DNA from: Jaminaea rosea
Taxonomy: Eukaryota > Basidiomycota > Exobasidiomycetes > Microstromatales
Direction of reading: 5' to 3'
Length of the DNA stretch: 64,000 nucleotides
Assembly: GCF_003144245.1 (NCBI RefSeq)
Contig: NW_020289977.1
Coordinates: forward strand, 682,001-746,000
The notes under the pieces: model-generated
What the model was told of the DNA's origin: nothing
Databases searched by the model: none
The model's input: the letters and a program-made list of their open reading frames with translations, nothing else
Translations under genes and position numbers: made by a program
Shown here: in pieces, positions 45,479 through 55,666 of the stretch
Position numbering within the stretch: position 1 is the first letter of the stretch
Layout of the letters: each line of letters opens with the position of its first letter

Positions 45479-46597
45479 GGCGAGCAGGAGCGCGGAGAGG
45501 GGAAGCCGATGCTATGAGGAGGATGCGAGTGTGTTGGCGTGTCGGTGAGGCATACAGGGTGGTAAGAGCAGTCGATGCGGGGTTGGCTGGAGTGTAGAAG
45601 GGAGTGGTCTGGCGTGCGATATGTCTATCGGAGGATGGCGAAGGGCGGAACGGTAGGTGCGAGTAGTCAAAGGGCGCAAAGGATTTGGCGGAGGGGTGCG
45701 CTTGGTGGTGGTGGTGACGAATGGAGTGTGGTGTCGAAGACAAGGTGAAAAGAAGAGGAGGAGGTGGACATTGTCGACGGGCTATCGCTGTCTTCGTGGA
45801 ACCGGGCGGGCCATGGGCCTGATGTGACTCAGGAAAGTTGGTAGGACCCTGGGTGGGTGGGTCGACGGGTTGGGCGGGAGTAGCTTCCTGGCTTCTCTAG
45901 CTGCAGCGCCGGGTGCTGCACGCCGTGGCTCACAAAGAGGGGGGGCAACGGACGGAGACGCAGAGGGAGCGCACGCGGGTGCGGTGGTGTCATCGTGGGC
46001 GGCGCGGGCGTGAGTTGAGTGAGCCTGAGCGGAGAGTGGCTGTGACAGTGGGCGTGGCAGTGGCAGGCAGGTCCCTGCCCCTCGCTCCTGTCGGCGCAGG
46101 AGCTCCTCGTCATAAGCACACCATCGCTCGCAGCTCAGCAAACACGCATCGCTGCCAGCATCATCCATGGTGCTGAAATGGGGGTACCCTATAGTGGCCG
46201 CCCCTCTGCCACCTTGTGACTGTAGCTCTGAGTAGCGGAAAGCAATGGCCCTTTCTCACACAAGGTCTCGCAAGTCTGCGGTGATGGCATCATGGTCACG
46301 CTAATGTACCACGTAATGCAGCGGCCAGAGCGGCACAGCGAGCGGCAAAGAAGCAGAGAGCAGCACACACATAGTCCGACGACCCCGATGCAACGCCACC
46401 CGCGGTGTCGACTCTTGGCCGACCAGGACAAGGTCCAAAGACGACACACCGACGATCCATGCCGGTAGCGAGAACAAAGTAGCTCCGCGTCCCTTAGTCC
46501 CAACCTCGCTCCTCATAGCCTTTTCGACGCGCGCTTACTCATGGGAAGATTGACTGCGAGACGTGGAGCGCCAACGTACGACTTCAGTTGAAGATGT
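45479..46597. other. Intergenic region between ECL1-like gene and the transposon
   Basis: 1.1 kb upstream of the ECL1-like gene, ending at the left target duplication. Rich in G on the plus strand near 45900-46080 (C-rich for the gene on the minus strand), as expected for a leader. No gene supported. Confidence 0.5.
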
Positions 46598-46606
46598 GGG
46601 AAGCTC
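46598..46606. repeat. Left 9-bp target site duplication
   Basis: GGGAAGCTC, identical to 49504-49512 and directly abutting the outer end of the left terminal repeat. Nine base pairs is the typical duplication made by Mutator-like transposases. Confidence 0.9.
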
Positions 46607-46689
46607 GGCAGCGTATACGGGCGTCCAGCCTGCAGCTAGGGGAAACCAGTTACGATACGGGGCATCCAAATGGTTACGGGGCATCCAAA
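46607..46689 (+). repeat. Left transposon end with subterminal repeats
   Basis: Terminal 15 bp followed by two direct copies of TACGGGGCATCCAAA at 46656-46670 and 46675-46689, 19 bp apart. Related, degenerate copies occur at the right end in inverted orientation. Likely transposase-binding sites by analogy with other DNA transposons. Confidence 0.8.
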
Positions 46690-46836
46690 TCTAGCCTCCG
46701 TTCCGACTTTTAAGGGGCGGAAAGGGCGGAAAGCGACCAAAACACCGTATCGAGCCAAAATCTAGGTGTTGCAAACGCCTCCATCGTCGCCTTCTAGTAA
46801 AAGATGCATAATATTCAAAACCAAAGCTTAGCGATC

Positions 46837-49272
46837 CTATAGGGGTCTCCACGTGGCTGGGGACGACTGCGGCAAGCTTGTCGGGGCGTAGAAGAATCGG
46901 TCGAAAGGTCCCCTTTGCGAGGGGGGGGGCGCAGGCGTTAAAAGGTGTTGCTGCAAGAGAGCAAGGTCATGTAGCGGTGGTTGGGACAGCTGGGAGAGGG
47001 AAGGAGGCGGCGGAGGAAGGATTTCCAGCTCGCCTAGGTCGGTATCTTGCGTCTGTAGATAAGGAGGAGCCGTAGACGACTGCGAGCTAGGCTGGAGAGC
47101 GTTGCGAGAGCGACTAGATGGTCCCAAGCGCTCGAGAAGCTCTCGATCGGGGCAGCTACGCCTGTTATGGCCCATCTTGCGGCAAAGAGCACATGTAGGC
47201 CTTGCTCGGCCGATTACGAGACGATTGGTTGCGGCTGCCGTGCTCTCCATCCTCTCGAAGGAACTAGCGACCCTTGAGCTGCGGCCACCGCTTGGTCTGG
47301 GCGCCTGAGCTCGAGCTGGGCGTGATCTTGGAGGTAGCATAGACGCTACTGAGCCTTGTGGGCCTTGTAGCGGCGCTCTAGGCGCAAGGGGAGGGGGAGA
47401 AGCCGTCTCGGGCCGTAACGGAGCTTCCTGCGACTGCGGTAGCGGCGGAGGAGCTGAAGCAGCCGTCCTTGGGCCCAGGGGAGGAGGCGTGAGCGCCCTT
47501 GGGCCTGGTACGGCCGGAAGAAGCGGTAGGGACGGGCGCTGCGGCAAGAAGTCGTCGTCCTCGCCGCCTATGGATATCCAGCTTGGTAGCAGCTGCCAAT
47601 GGGGGTGGAAGTCGCTGGGGAGCAGCCTGCCCGTCTCTCGAGAGAGCGCCTTGAGCCTGTGACGGCAAGGGATGCCCAGGGTACGGTAGAAGTTGCAGCA
47701 ACAGGCCTTATCGACCTTGACGGTTGGTAGAGTAGTCGTCTTCCACTCCCTTCGGCAAAGCTCCAAAGCATGGTCGGAGACGACTCGTACGACTGCCTGG
47801 AAGATGGGTGTTTGAGAGTGTTGGGTGGGAACATATAACGCATTGTTCTCGAGACTGAGACGATAAGCCGTCTGCAGCTTACGGCAGTGGAAGGCTAGGC
47901 GAGCTAGTAGGCTACGCACGTCCGATTGGCGAGAGAGAAGCGACCGCTTAAGCGCAGCATGCGTACTCTCGGCCCTGTTGGTTGTGTGCGCCCCAAGGTG
48001 ACGATGTTGGTCCACATAACATAGTAAGAACTGATGGTGCCAAGGCCACCAAGTTTGCCGTAGATAGGCTAGCACCTGAGCGGCTGGTCCAGCTCTAGCA
48101 CCTCCATATGTCTCGTCCAGCCGTCTCCAAGCGCTACGAGCTGCGTCATAAGTGGGAGCGTCATATACCTCCCCCCAAGCGTCTTTGAAGGCCCCGTAAT
48201 CGCACCCAACAAACTCTAGCTTAATACGAGCATCGATAGCTCTTCCTACATGCCAGCGGCAAAGGGAAACGGCTGTGGACGGCCAAACGGCCTTGATAGC
48301 GTTGATCTGAGCGATGCAACGGTCGGTAAGGACGACTTTTGGGGCTGACCAGCCGCCTAGATCAGCCAGAGCGCTTAGAGCCCATTCGAAATAGGATTGC
48401 GTCTCCTGGGCGATAAGGGCATAGCCTGCAATGAAGGTCTGGCCTGTGGACGCTTGCCCGACGACTTCTAGCAGCGGCATATGGTAGCGATTGATGCAGT
48501 AGGTGCAGTCCATGATTAAGACGCTTCCCCACTGGCGTGTAGCCTCGATCATCTCCTTGTTCATGAAAGCTAGTCGGTCTAGATGCTCGCCAGCCGCATC
48601 CGCTTGCACTTGGTGCGTCCAGTCGTCATCATGGCGCTCCATCCAAAGCAGAGCACCTTCTACGATAGGGTGGCGACCCCAGAGATCCCGCCTTATCTTT
48701 GCCTGCGCGTTGCTGATGTCTCGAGCTAGGATAACGCTACCATCTGTGCGTCGAGCTTGCAAGATGTCGGCCATCTCTGCCGCCCGGGCTGTAGACCAAG
48801 CAACGGAGGCTATGCTAGCCCTATCTTCTTCTGTGAGGTAGCGGTGGAGATGATGAGGGTTGGTGATGGAGCGACGGGGGTGATTATGCTGCCCGTTGTC
48901 GATGGACAGCATCCACTCTTCTGGCTCGATTTGGGTGAGCTCAATTGTTGCCTGATAAGGACAGCCCTGGCGGCCAGAGCGACGACGCCGGACACGGTCC
49001 TCGTCTCTCAGGTTGTGCGAGTTCTTGGGCTGGCCACCTAGAGTGCATTGGAGGACGATCTTGGGTCGCTTTCGGTCGAGACGATTGAGCTTGCGAGAGA
49101 CAGCAAAGCCCTCAGCTTGAGCGTGCCCTTGCAGCGCCTGCTGGGCTTCCCCAAGGTCAGGGAAAGCTGTAGAGGGTAGCGAGGCATGGAAAGCAGCCGC
49201 TGAAGGTCTACTCGGGGCGTCTGAGACGCTTAGAGAGGGAAAATCGAGCGTCGAAGCTGAAGACGATGTCAT
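46837..49272 (-). CDS. MULE/FAR1-type transposase, 811 aa
   Basis: DDE transposase catalysing cut-and-paste movement of the surrounding element. The N-terminal FAR1/WRKY-GCM1-type zinc domain has Cys76, Cys104 and NGQHNHP (His129, His131). The MULE catalytic core follows, with Asp255 (LIMDCTY), Asp317 (VLTDRCIAQINAI), the C/W/H block CRWHVGRAI and Glu435 (TTNRAESTHAAL). A SWIM zinc finger (CCCNFYRTLGIPCRH) lies at residues 524-538. Near residues 692-707 there is a CCHC knuckle (CALCRKMGHNRRSC). The Pro/Ser-rich stretch between SWIM and knuckle is low complexity. The frame has no stop, frameshift or intron, all three acidic residues are present, and the start ATG lies 231 bp inside the right end. 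Probably active or recently active. Confidence 0.95.
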   Translation of the reverse strand: MTSSSASTLDFPSLSVSDAPSRPSAAAFHASLPSTAFPDLGEAQQALQGHAQAEGFAVSRKLNRLDRKRPKIVLQCTLGGQPKNSHNLRDEDRVRRRRSGRQGCPYQATIELTQIEPEEWMLSIDNGQHNHPRRSITNPHHLHRYLTEEDRASIASVAWSTARAAEMADILQARRTDGSVILARDISNAQAKIRRDLWGRHPIVEGALLWMERHDDDWTHQVQADAAGEHLDRLAFMNKEMIEATRQWGSVLIMDCTYCINRYHMPLLEVVGQASTGQTFIAGYALIAQETQSYFEWALSALADLGGWSAPKVVLTDRCIAQINAIKAVWPSTAVSLCRWHVGRAIDARIKLEFVGCDYGAFKDAWGEVYDAPTYDAARSAWRRLDETYGGARAGPAAQVLAYLRQTWWPWHHQFLLCYVDQHRHLGAHTTNRAESTHAALKRSLLSRQSDVRSLLARLAFHCRKLQTAYRLSLENNALYVPTQHSQTPIFQAVVRVVSDHALELCRREWKTTTLPTVKVDKACCCNFYRTLGIPCRHRLKALSRETGRLLPSDFHPHWQLLPSWISIGGEDDDFLPQRPSLPLLPAVPGPRALTPPPLGPRTAASAPPPLPQSQEAPLRPETASPPPLAPRAPLQGPQGSVASMLPPRSRPARAQAPRPSGGRSSRVASSFERMESTAAATNRLVIGRARPTCALCRKMGHNRRSCPDRELLERLGPSSRSRNALQPSSQSSTAPPYLQTQDTDLGELEILPPPPPSLSQLSQPPLHDLALLQQHLLTPAPPPSQRGPFDRFFYAPTSLPQSSPATWRPL

Positions 49273-49352
49273 GGTGAGATGAACAGGCGGAGAAGGCGTT
49301 GAGTCGCGTTGGACGACGCGTTAATGGCTGATTAACTTCCGATCCGATATTT

Positions 49353-49406
49353 TTTGTATTCACGCAGTTCTAATCACTATTTGTATTCACCGTAAGGTGA
49401 TTAGAA
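49353..49406. promoter_or_regulatory. AT-rich repeat/hairpin block upstream of the transposase
   Basis: Inside the transposon, TTTGTATTCAC occurs twice (49353-49363, 49380-49390), and TTCTAATCAC (49368-49377) pairs with GTGATTAGAA (49397-49406) as a 10-bp inverted repeat around the second copy. It lies 80-135 bp upstream of the transposase ATG in an AT-rich patch, so promoter or regulatory function is plausible. Confidence 0.5.
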
Positions 49407-49420
49407 AATTTAAACACTTT

Positions 49421-49503
49421 TTGGATGCTTCGGAGCCGAACTGGATGCCCCCTAGCCTAACTGGTGCCCCGTATCCGACACGTGGCACCCCATATACGCT
49501 GCC
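49421..49503 (-). repeat. Right transposon end with subterminal repeats
   Basis: Reading inward from 49503: the terminal GGCAGCGTATATGGG, then TACGGGGCACCAG (49473-49461), CTAGGGGGCATCCAG (49455-49441) and TCCGAAGCATCCAA (49434-49421). These are degenerate versions of the left-end repeat. Confidence 0.75.
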
Positions 49504-49512
49504 GGGAAGCTC
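49504..49512. repeat. Right 9-bp target site duplication
   Basis: GGGAAGCTC, a perfect copy of 46598-46606, directly outside the right terminal repeat. Confidence 0.9.
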
Positions 49513-50638
49513 GCTCTGCCCTTGCCGAAGAATGTCCTCAGCCCTCAGGTGAGTCCACTCTTCGACCACGTCTTGGCAAGGCGATCGCTAGCCGTGGCCC
49601 GGGCAGGCTGAGTTAGGCGACGGCCCCTTCTATGGTAAGGCAGCCCGCTCCCTAAGCCCGCTCGCCTGACGGCTACTTTACTTCACCTTACATGTGGGCT
49701 GCCGGGGCGCGGGACCCTGCTGCCTTGCTTTGCCGAAGCGCACCTCACTCCTTTTCTCGCTCATCGCCGTCGAGGATCGCATCGATCGCAAGTGGCTGCT
49801 TGGCCTCGAGATCGTGACTGCAAGCAAGCAAGCCACGCGCACAGGATGACCAGCACCGGCATCGACGGTGTATCAGACCGCAAGACGGCGCTGTCCAGAC
49901 GGGTAGCACCGTCCAAAATACGAACAGCGTCCGTTGGCTTTCGTCTCAGCCTGGTGGACCCCGCCCCGGGCCGTCCTTCTTCACGTTCTCACTGCCTTGC
50001 GGCACGAGGACAATGCGATCATCGTACACGCGCCACGTTGAGGACCAGCGGCGAGCACGAGGGGGAAGCTAGATAACACACCGGCAGGGCACACGTCAAA
50101 TAAGGCGCTGCAGAGTGCCAAGCCCTCAGCGCAGAGCAGCCCGCCGTCCTACACCGTCGCTCCTTCCTGCGAGTCTGCGTAAAGTGATGATCCAGCATGT
50201 GTGGGGCACAGCAAAAAAAAATTCTCCGCGAGATCTGTGACCACCACCTCCTGACGAAGGAGCGTCGACCAGGAAACGCGGACGAGGCTTGCTTGCCCTT
50301 TGACCTCTCACCCCGCATCATCGCTTGACCAATGAGCCTTAACCCGCATCGAGATTGTATGCGCGAATGCACTCGTCATCCTACGAGATCACAAGTGGGT
50401 CACGCCCCGCAGCTGGCCCTGTGCGCGCGGCAGGAAGTCGATGAAGGGGATGCTCGGTCTGCTCGCTCGATTGCACTTTCTAGGAAATTGATAGTCTTAC
50501 TACTACGACGAATAGACGACTGCCTACTACTATGTTGTGACACTGAAGAGTGGAAAGGGACTGACAGGAAGAGAAAGAGCTGGACCACTGCTGAGTCCTC
50601 CTCTTCAACAGCGACGCCACTTTGAGACCCCTCGCTCA
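49513..50638. other. Intergenic region between the transposon and the SNF5 3' end
   Basis: 1.1 kb with no supportable gene. A run of nine A residues at about 50212-50220 and short frames without domains are the only features. Confidence 0.5.
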
Positions 50639-53600
50639 TCAGATAGCACCACCAGGCGAAGCTGCGCTTTCAAAAGAGGCATTCGCCGCCCCTGCTGAAG
50701 ACTCTCTTGCAGCACCGCTACCGCTACCACCTACGCCACCGCCTCCACGCGACTTCTCCAGCCTCGCCGTAACGCTCGCCCTATGCGCCCGATTCTTCAA
50801 GTGCACCTCGAAATTGGTGAGCGACTCGGCTGGTCCCGGTGTGTACAGCTTGCCCGGGCAATCCAGGCATTTGATGCGCCACAGTCCCGGTCCCTTGAAG
50901 CGCAGCTCGAAGCGATCATGCTTGTACTTTGCGCGTAGGCCATTAGCCGCTTCTGTGAGCCAGTCGGGGGGTGACTCCGTAGTCGCTACAGAGGTGGAGG
51001 GCAGAGTCGGATGCGCTGCCGCTGATGTCGAGGGGGGGCTGGCTGAGCCTGCTGCCATGAAGTTGCTCGAGGAGGCAGAGGCTGCTCCGAAGGAGTCGGT
51101 GCGGTTCAAGGGCGGCTGTGCTTGCGCAAGGTGCGCCAGCGTCGGTGGCTGAGCTAAGGCACCAGCAGCAGCATTGGTGGGAGGCAAGTCCGGCTTCGCA
51201 GGACTGACGCTCTTCTTGAGGACGATCGTAGGCCGCTTAGTCGGAGAGCTCCTTCTGCTGACCCGCGGGGACTGCGAATGGTCCGAGTCGGAGTCGTCGC
51301 TGGGCGAGCCCACGGGCTGGAAGGGCAAATCCGGAGAGTGACCCCGTGTCGATGGGAGCTTGCGCTGTCCTCCTGCTCCGCCTACGTCGTCAAAGTCGTT
51401 ATCACGCGCAGGCGTCGCCCTCGCCGTCGTAGGCAAAGAGCTGATCGACTCGTCGTCAACTGACAGACCGCCTGCACCGCTCCCACCAGCACCAGCCCCA
51501 TGAGCATTGCGGTGGTATGCCTCTTCGCGCGTGTACTGGACGGGCTTCATCCGCCTGAAGCGGTGCCAGAACTTGCCGCAGATACCACAGAGGGTCTTCT
51601 CCCCAAGCGGACCTTTGCGACGATGCACTGTGAGCCAGCCTGGCATGCCGCAGTTCGAGCAAAACCATTGTCCGTCGTGCATTACGGGCTGCAGGTGAGC
51701 AACGTCCTCTGGTCGAATGCCCTTGGGCATGGAGGCTGAGGGTGAGTTGGAACCTGGTGACTTGGAAGCGAAGTCGGTGAGAGGAGACAGAGAGCGCTTG
51801 ACCTCGCCCGATGCTGCTGTTTGCAGGTGATTGGTTGCGTTGGGAGCGCCGGGTTCGGGTTTGGCGGAGGGTGGCGGCTCTTCGTCGACTCGGCCAGGTG
51901 CGAAGCGCGGTCCTCCCGTGTCGGATCGTCCGAGCCCGCCAGGGTACCTGAAGTGAACAGCATGGTTTTCCAGCCGTTGCCTCTTGGCCGCAAGCATGGG
52001 AGCTGTAGCCGCCGCAGCGACTGGCTCGGACGGCCGCACCTCGGCCGCCGGTGTAGGCGAATCGAAGTCGCTCATCGCAGCCGCCTGCAGATGTGCGCTC
52101 GCCGCTACAGCGGCCGCTCGCCTTGACGATGTCCTCATGCCGAGTCCACCCTCTGCGCCGATTCCTCCCGCGGCCGCAGCGGCAGCGGCGGCAACGGCAG
52201 CGGCACCACCTGCTGCCTCGATCTGTGCAGCCTGCAGGCCACATATAACAGGCGTCCTCTGAGTCTTGAGAGGCTCTCGGTCCGGCATATTAACACCACG
52301 GCGTCCCCTCGTCTGCCTCCTCTTGCGCTTGTTGTCGCGCTCTCTCTCCCTCTCGAGCTTCTCGACCTCGAACTCGCTGAGCTGCAGCAGCCTTGGCGTG
52401 TGGTCCTCAATGTCCTGGCCAGAGCGAGAGACCGTCGATACCTCAGGGAGGAAGGCGCCGCGCAGCTCATCATCGGAGACGTACAAGCTGTCGAATGAGT
52501 GGCCTGCCAGAGCGAGCGAGCGCAGGTGGACGTCGACTTGCTCGCGGATGGAGTGGGCAATGGCCGTCTCAAATTCGCCCGTTAGGCCCAGATCCGCGGC
52601 GAAGGTGTGCGCAAATGTCTCGGCTGAGGCATCTTCGTCAAGAATGTCCCACTCGAATTGGTCGACGAGGTTCATGGCGCCAACAGTGATGTCAAGCTTG
52701 ATCGGAATGCGCAGCGTTGCTCGAGTTGAGCCTGTTTTGCGCGATACAGCCTCGAGCACGCCATTTGCCTTTGACGGCCGGTCCTTGCGCATCGGTCGAA
52801 GCTTCGCCCCTTTGACCCACGCTGCCTCCTGCAAATCAAGGACCGTCTCGCGCCAGCGTTGCCACCACTCTGCGTCCTCCTCACTCAGCCGGCCCTTGGT
52901 ATCCTTGCTAGTCGTCTCTGGGCGCAGGGCCTGCGTTTGGACGTGTTCAGCAATCTGCGTGGCCATCGCCTCGCGGATGAGAGGAATGAAGCTGTTGTCC
53001 GGCAAGCCGTAGTCTTCGCAGAGTCCACGCGCAAAGTCATCGTACGAGGTGACGTCGTCTGACGCGTTCCATGTGAAAGTATCGCGCAACTTCCACCCTT
53101 CAAAGTCGAGCTCCAATCGTATGGCAACGAGGTCTTCGCTCTTATCGCCTACTGCTGCGAGCTGCCTGGGCTTGAGTCGCTCCAGCAATGCGCTCGTCGC
53201 AGCCTTGCGGCCGCCACGCTTCTCCTCCAACTCCAAGCGTCGATCCTCGGGGAAGACGATGCGGAATTGGCCTTCTGGTCCGATGGGAAGCTGATCCTCA
53301 TCGTCAGCACGTTCCCACCAGTGCAGGACCTCAGGTTGGAACAGGCTGCCATCGCTCCGTCTTCGCTTGAGCGGGTGCAGCTCCTCGAGACGGGACCGCA
53401 GAGCCTGGTGCATCGAATCCATTTGACGCTGCGCGAGCTGCTCGTAGGCCGAGTCCTTCGCCATGATAGCCAGAAGCTTCTGCTCGTCCTTCTCTGACAT
53501 GGGCTCCCAGAAGTCGCCGCGCAGATCCTCGGTGGTCAGCGAGGGGCGCTTGAAGTTGGGCAGGGGCGTGGACCGGGTGTTGTAGGGAGTGACGGGATGG

Positions 53601-55225
53601 CCTCCTCTCGTCTTGGGCGGAAGAACGCCGCCGTGTACAGGAGGCAGGTTTGGATCTGGTGGTGGCGGGCCTGCTGGTATAGAAGGAGCGGCGGCTACAG
53701 CGGCGGCGGGTGGTATTGCGCCCGTCGCTCCAAGAGCTCCCCCGGCCATGGCTTGCGGCGGTAGTCCAGACGGAGGGCCGTGCATCGATGGTCTTCTCAT
53801 CGCATCGTTGCCCGGCGGCGGCACGCCCATTCCGTTGACTGCTGCACCTCCTGCAATTGCCTGATCCGGCGTCATCGACGGCCGGGCTCCGCTGTAGACC
53901 TGCTGTGGCGGGCCCATCGCCGTGGCAGGCGTGGGCCCCATGCCGGAAGGAAGACCTGACCTTGACTCTGGCCTGGCGCTGCTAGGCTGGCGTGCTCGCT
54001 GTGGCGGGGGATGCGGTTGCTGTGGAGACATTGCTGCCGGGCTTTGCACCGTAGGACCACCAAATGCGCGGACAGCTGGTGACTGTGTGGGGTAATTTGA
54101 GCCAGAGGAGCCTGCCATGGGCATGCCTGGACCATTGGCCATCGACTGCCGTTGCTGCTGCTGTTGGAGATGCTGCTGGGGTGGGGGCTGAGCTTGCGGC
54201 ACCGGCGGCTGTGGCGGCTGCTGAGCCTGTTGCTGCTGCGGTGTAGGCATCATTGGTGCGGATTGAGGGCCTTGTGGGCCGCCGAGGATGCCCAAGAATC
54301 GAGCTTCCTCGAATGTGATGACGGCAGACCCATTGGGCATCGTCGCTCCTGACCCTCCCCCTGGCAGCTGCTCCGCCTTGACGAAAAGAAGGTTCATCCT
54401 GCCCAAAACCTCGGCAGGGTTCATGCTGTGGCTCTTGGCGTAGTCCCACGCCTTCATCATGACCTCCTGCTGCTGCGCCACGCTAAGGGAGGGACGCCAG
54501 CTTGATGGCCCTGCTACAGGCGTCTGCGGTGGCGGCGGCATCGGCGGCATGCCCATCGACTGCTGATGCTGTTGCTGCTGCAACCCTTGACCTGGAAAAG
54601 GTCCTTGCGCAGGAGTTCCAGGCATTCGACCACTCGCTGTGCTTCCTTGACGACTGTGGTCGGCAGCAGCATGCGGGGACTGAGCTGGTATCTGGGCGTT
54701 GGGCATGCTCGGTGTTGAGTGGACGTCTGACATGACGGATCCTCTTGACTTCTTTGACGCTTTTGGTTTTGAGGCTTTGGCAGCGGGCTCTGGCGTGCCC
54801 ATCGTGGCGCCACTCGACCCATCGCCATGAGATGAAGATGCAGTCTGCGGACGAGGTGGCGCTTGGCTCTGCCCATTCGCGGACGATTGAGAGCCTCCCA
54901 TAGCTCCCGTCCCACCCATACCTGGCATCATACCCATGCCTGCACCTATGCCTCCAAATTGATTCGGCCCTGCTGGTCCTCCCATTCCTCCTCCTGTTCC
55001 TGCCATTTGCTGCATCAGCATGGCCGGATCGATCATACCTGAGGACGAGGGACCAGCGCCTGCACCGCTAGGCGGACCTCCAAACATCGCTGCTGGGTTG
55101 ATGGAGCCGTCACCTGACCCGCCAGCTGAAGCGTTGCTGAGCATGGCCTGCAGCTGCTGGGGATTGACGCCGCCGAGGCCGGCCATGAAATTGGCTGGCG
55201 ATTGCTGCGCTGCCCCTTGACCGAA

Positions 55226-55257
<32 letters not shown>

Positions 55258-55666
55258 GCTGCTGATTCGGGATGAAGGTACCAGCTGCGCCGAAAGCGCC
55301 TTGCTGCCCAGGCACGGATGACGGGCCTGCTTGTGTGTTCATCATCCCCGGGTACACGCCATTCACGCCGGCGCCGGGCTGATTAAGGAAGGCAGCGGGA
55401 TTCATGAACTGCTGTTGTTGCTGCGGCATGCTCTGCTGCTGATGATTCGGCATCGAGCCTTGCTGAGGACCCTGCATCTGCATTTGCTGCCATCGCATCT
55501 TCTGAAACTGCTGCTGCTGCAGCAGAGCTTGGATCTGAGGGTTGGCCGCTGCGTTGATGTTGCCAAAGTTGCCATTGTTGGTCGGTGTGCTAAGATTTGG
55601 CTGCTGCTGTTGAAACGGCTGTTGTTGCTGGCCGTTGCCCGCCATGAAGTTCTGGCCGTTGAACAT
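50639..55666 (-). CDS. SNF5: SWI/SNF chromatin-remodelling subunit SNF5 with C-terminal GATA-like finger, 1675 aa
   Basis: Core subunit of the SWI/SNF complex (SMARCB1/INI1 family), which contacts the nucleosome acidic patch and activators. Residues 1-650 are Gln/Pro/Gly/Met-rich with a run of 12 Gln. A conserved block (VTPYNTRSTPLPNFKRPSL) lies near residue 700. Two SNF5 repeats occupy about residues 840-1060 (LVAIRLELDFEGWKLRDTF; LRIPIKLDITVGAMNLVDQFEWDI). Near residues 1335-1375 a GATA-like finger CSNCG..CGICGKFWHRFR follows, as in many fungal SNF5 proteins. A last conserved segment (RFELRFKGPGLWRIKCLDC) with Cys/His residues lies near the C-terminus. Poly-Ala and poly-Gln patches are frequent. 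It is a single exon of 5028 nt. The gene is head to head with SNF12 across 1800 bp. Confidence 0.96.
55228..55263 (-). repeat. CAG microsatellite coding poly-Gln in SNF5
   Basis: Eight GCT triplets, one GTT and three GCT triplets on the plus strand code a poly-Gln run on the minus strand. Copy number is likely to vary between strains without frame loss. Confidence 0.85.

Larger units (their letters stand above)
46607..49503 (-). mobile_element. Complete Mutator-like DNA transposon (MULE), 2897 bp
   Basis: Both outer ends read inward as GGCAGCGTATAYGGG (46607-46621 and 49503-49489, 14 of 15 identical) and are flanked by a perfect 9-bp direct duplication. The element carries one uninterrupted transposase gene on the minus strand and repeated subterminal motifs at both ends. 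Terminal similarity beyond 15 bp is patchy rather than a long perfect inverted repeat. The intact frame and perfect duplication suggest a recent insertion. Joining the flanks gives a simple empty site between the ECL1-like gene and the SNF5 3' end, so no host coding sequence is broken. Confidence 0.92.
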
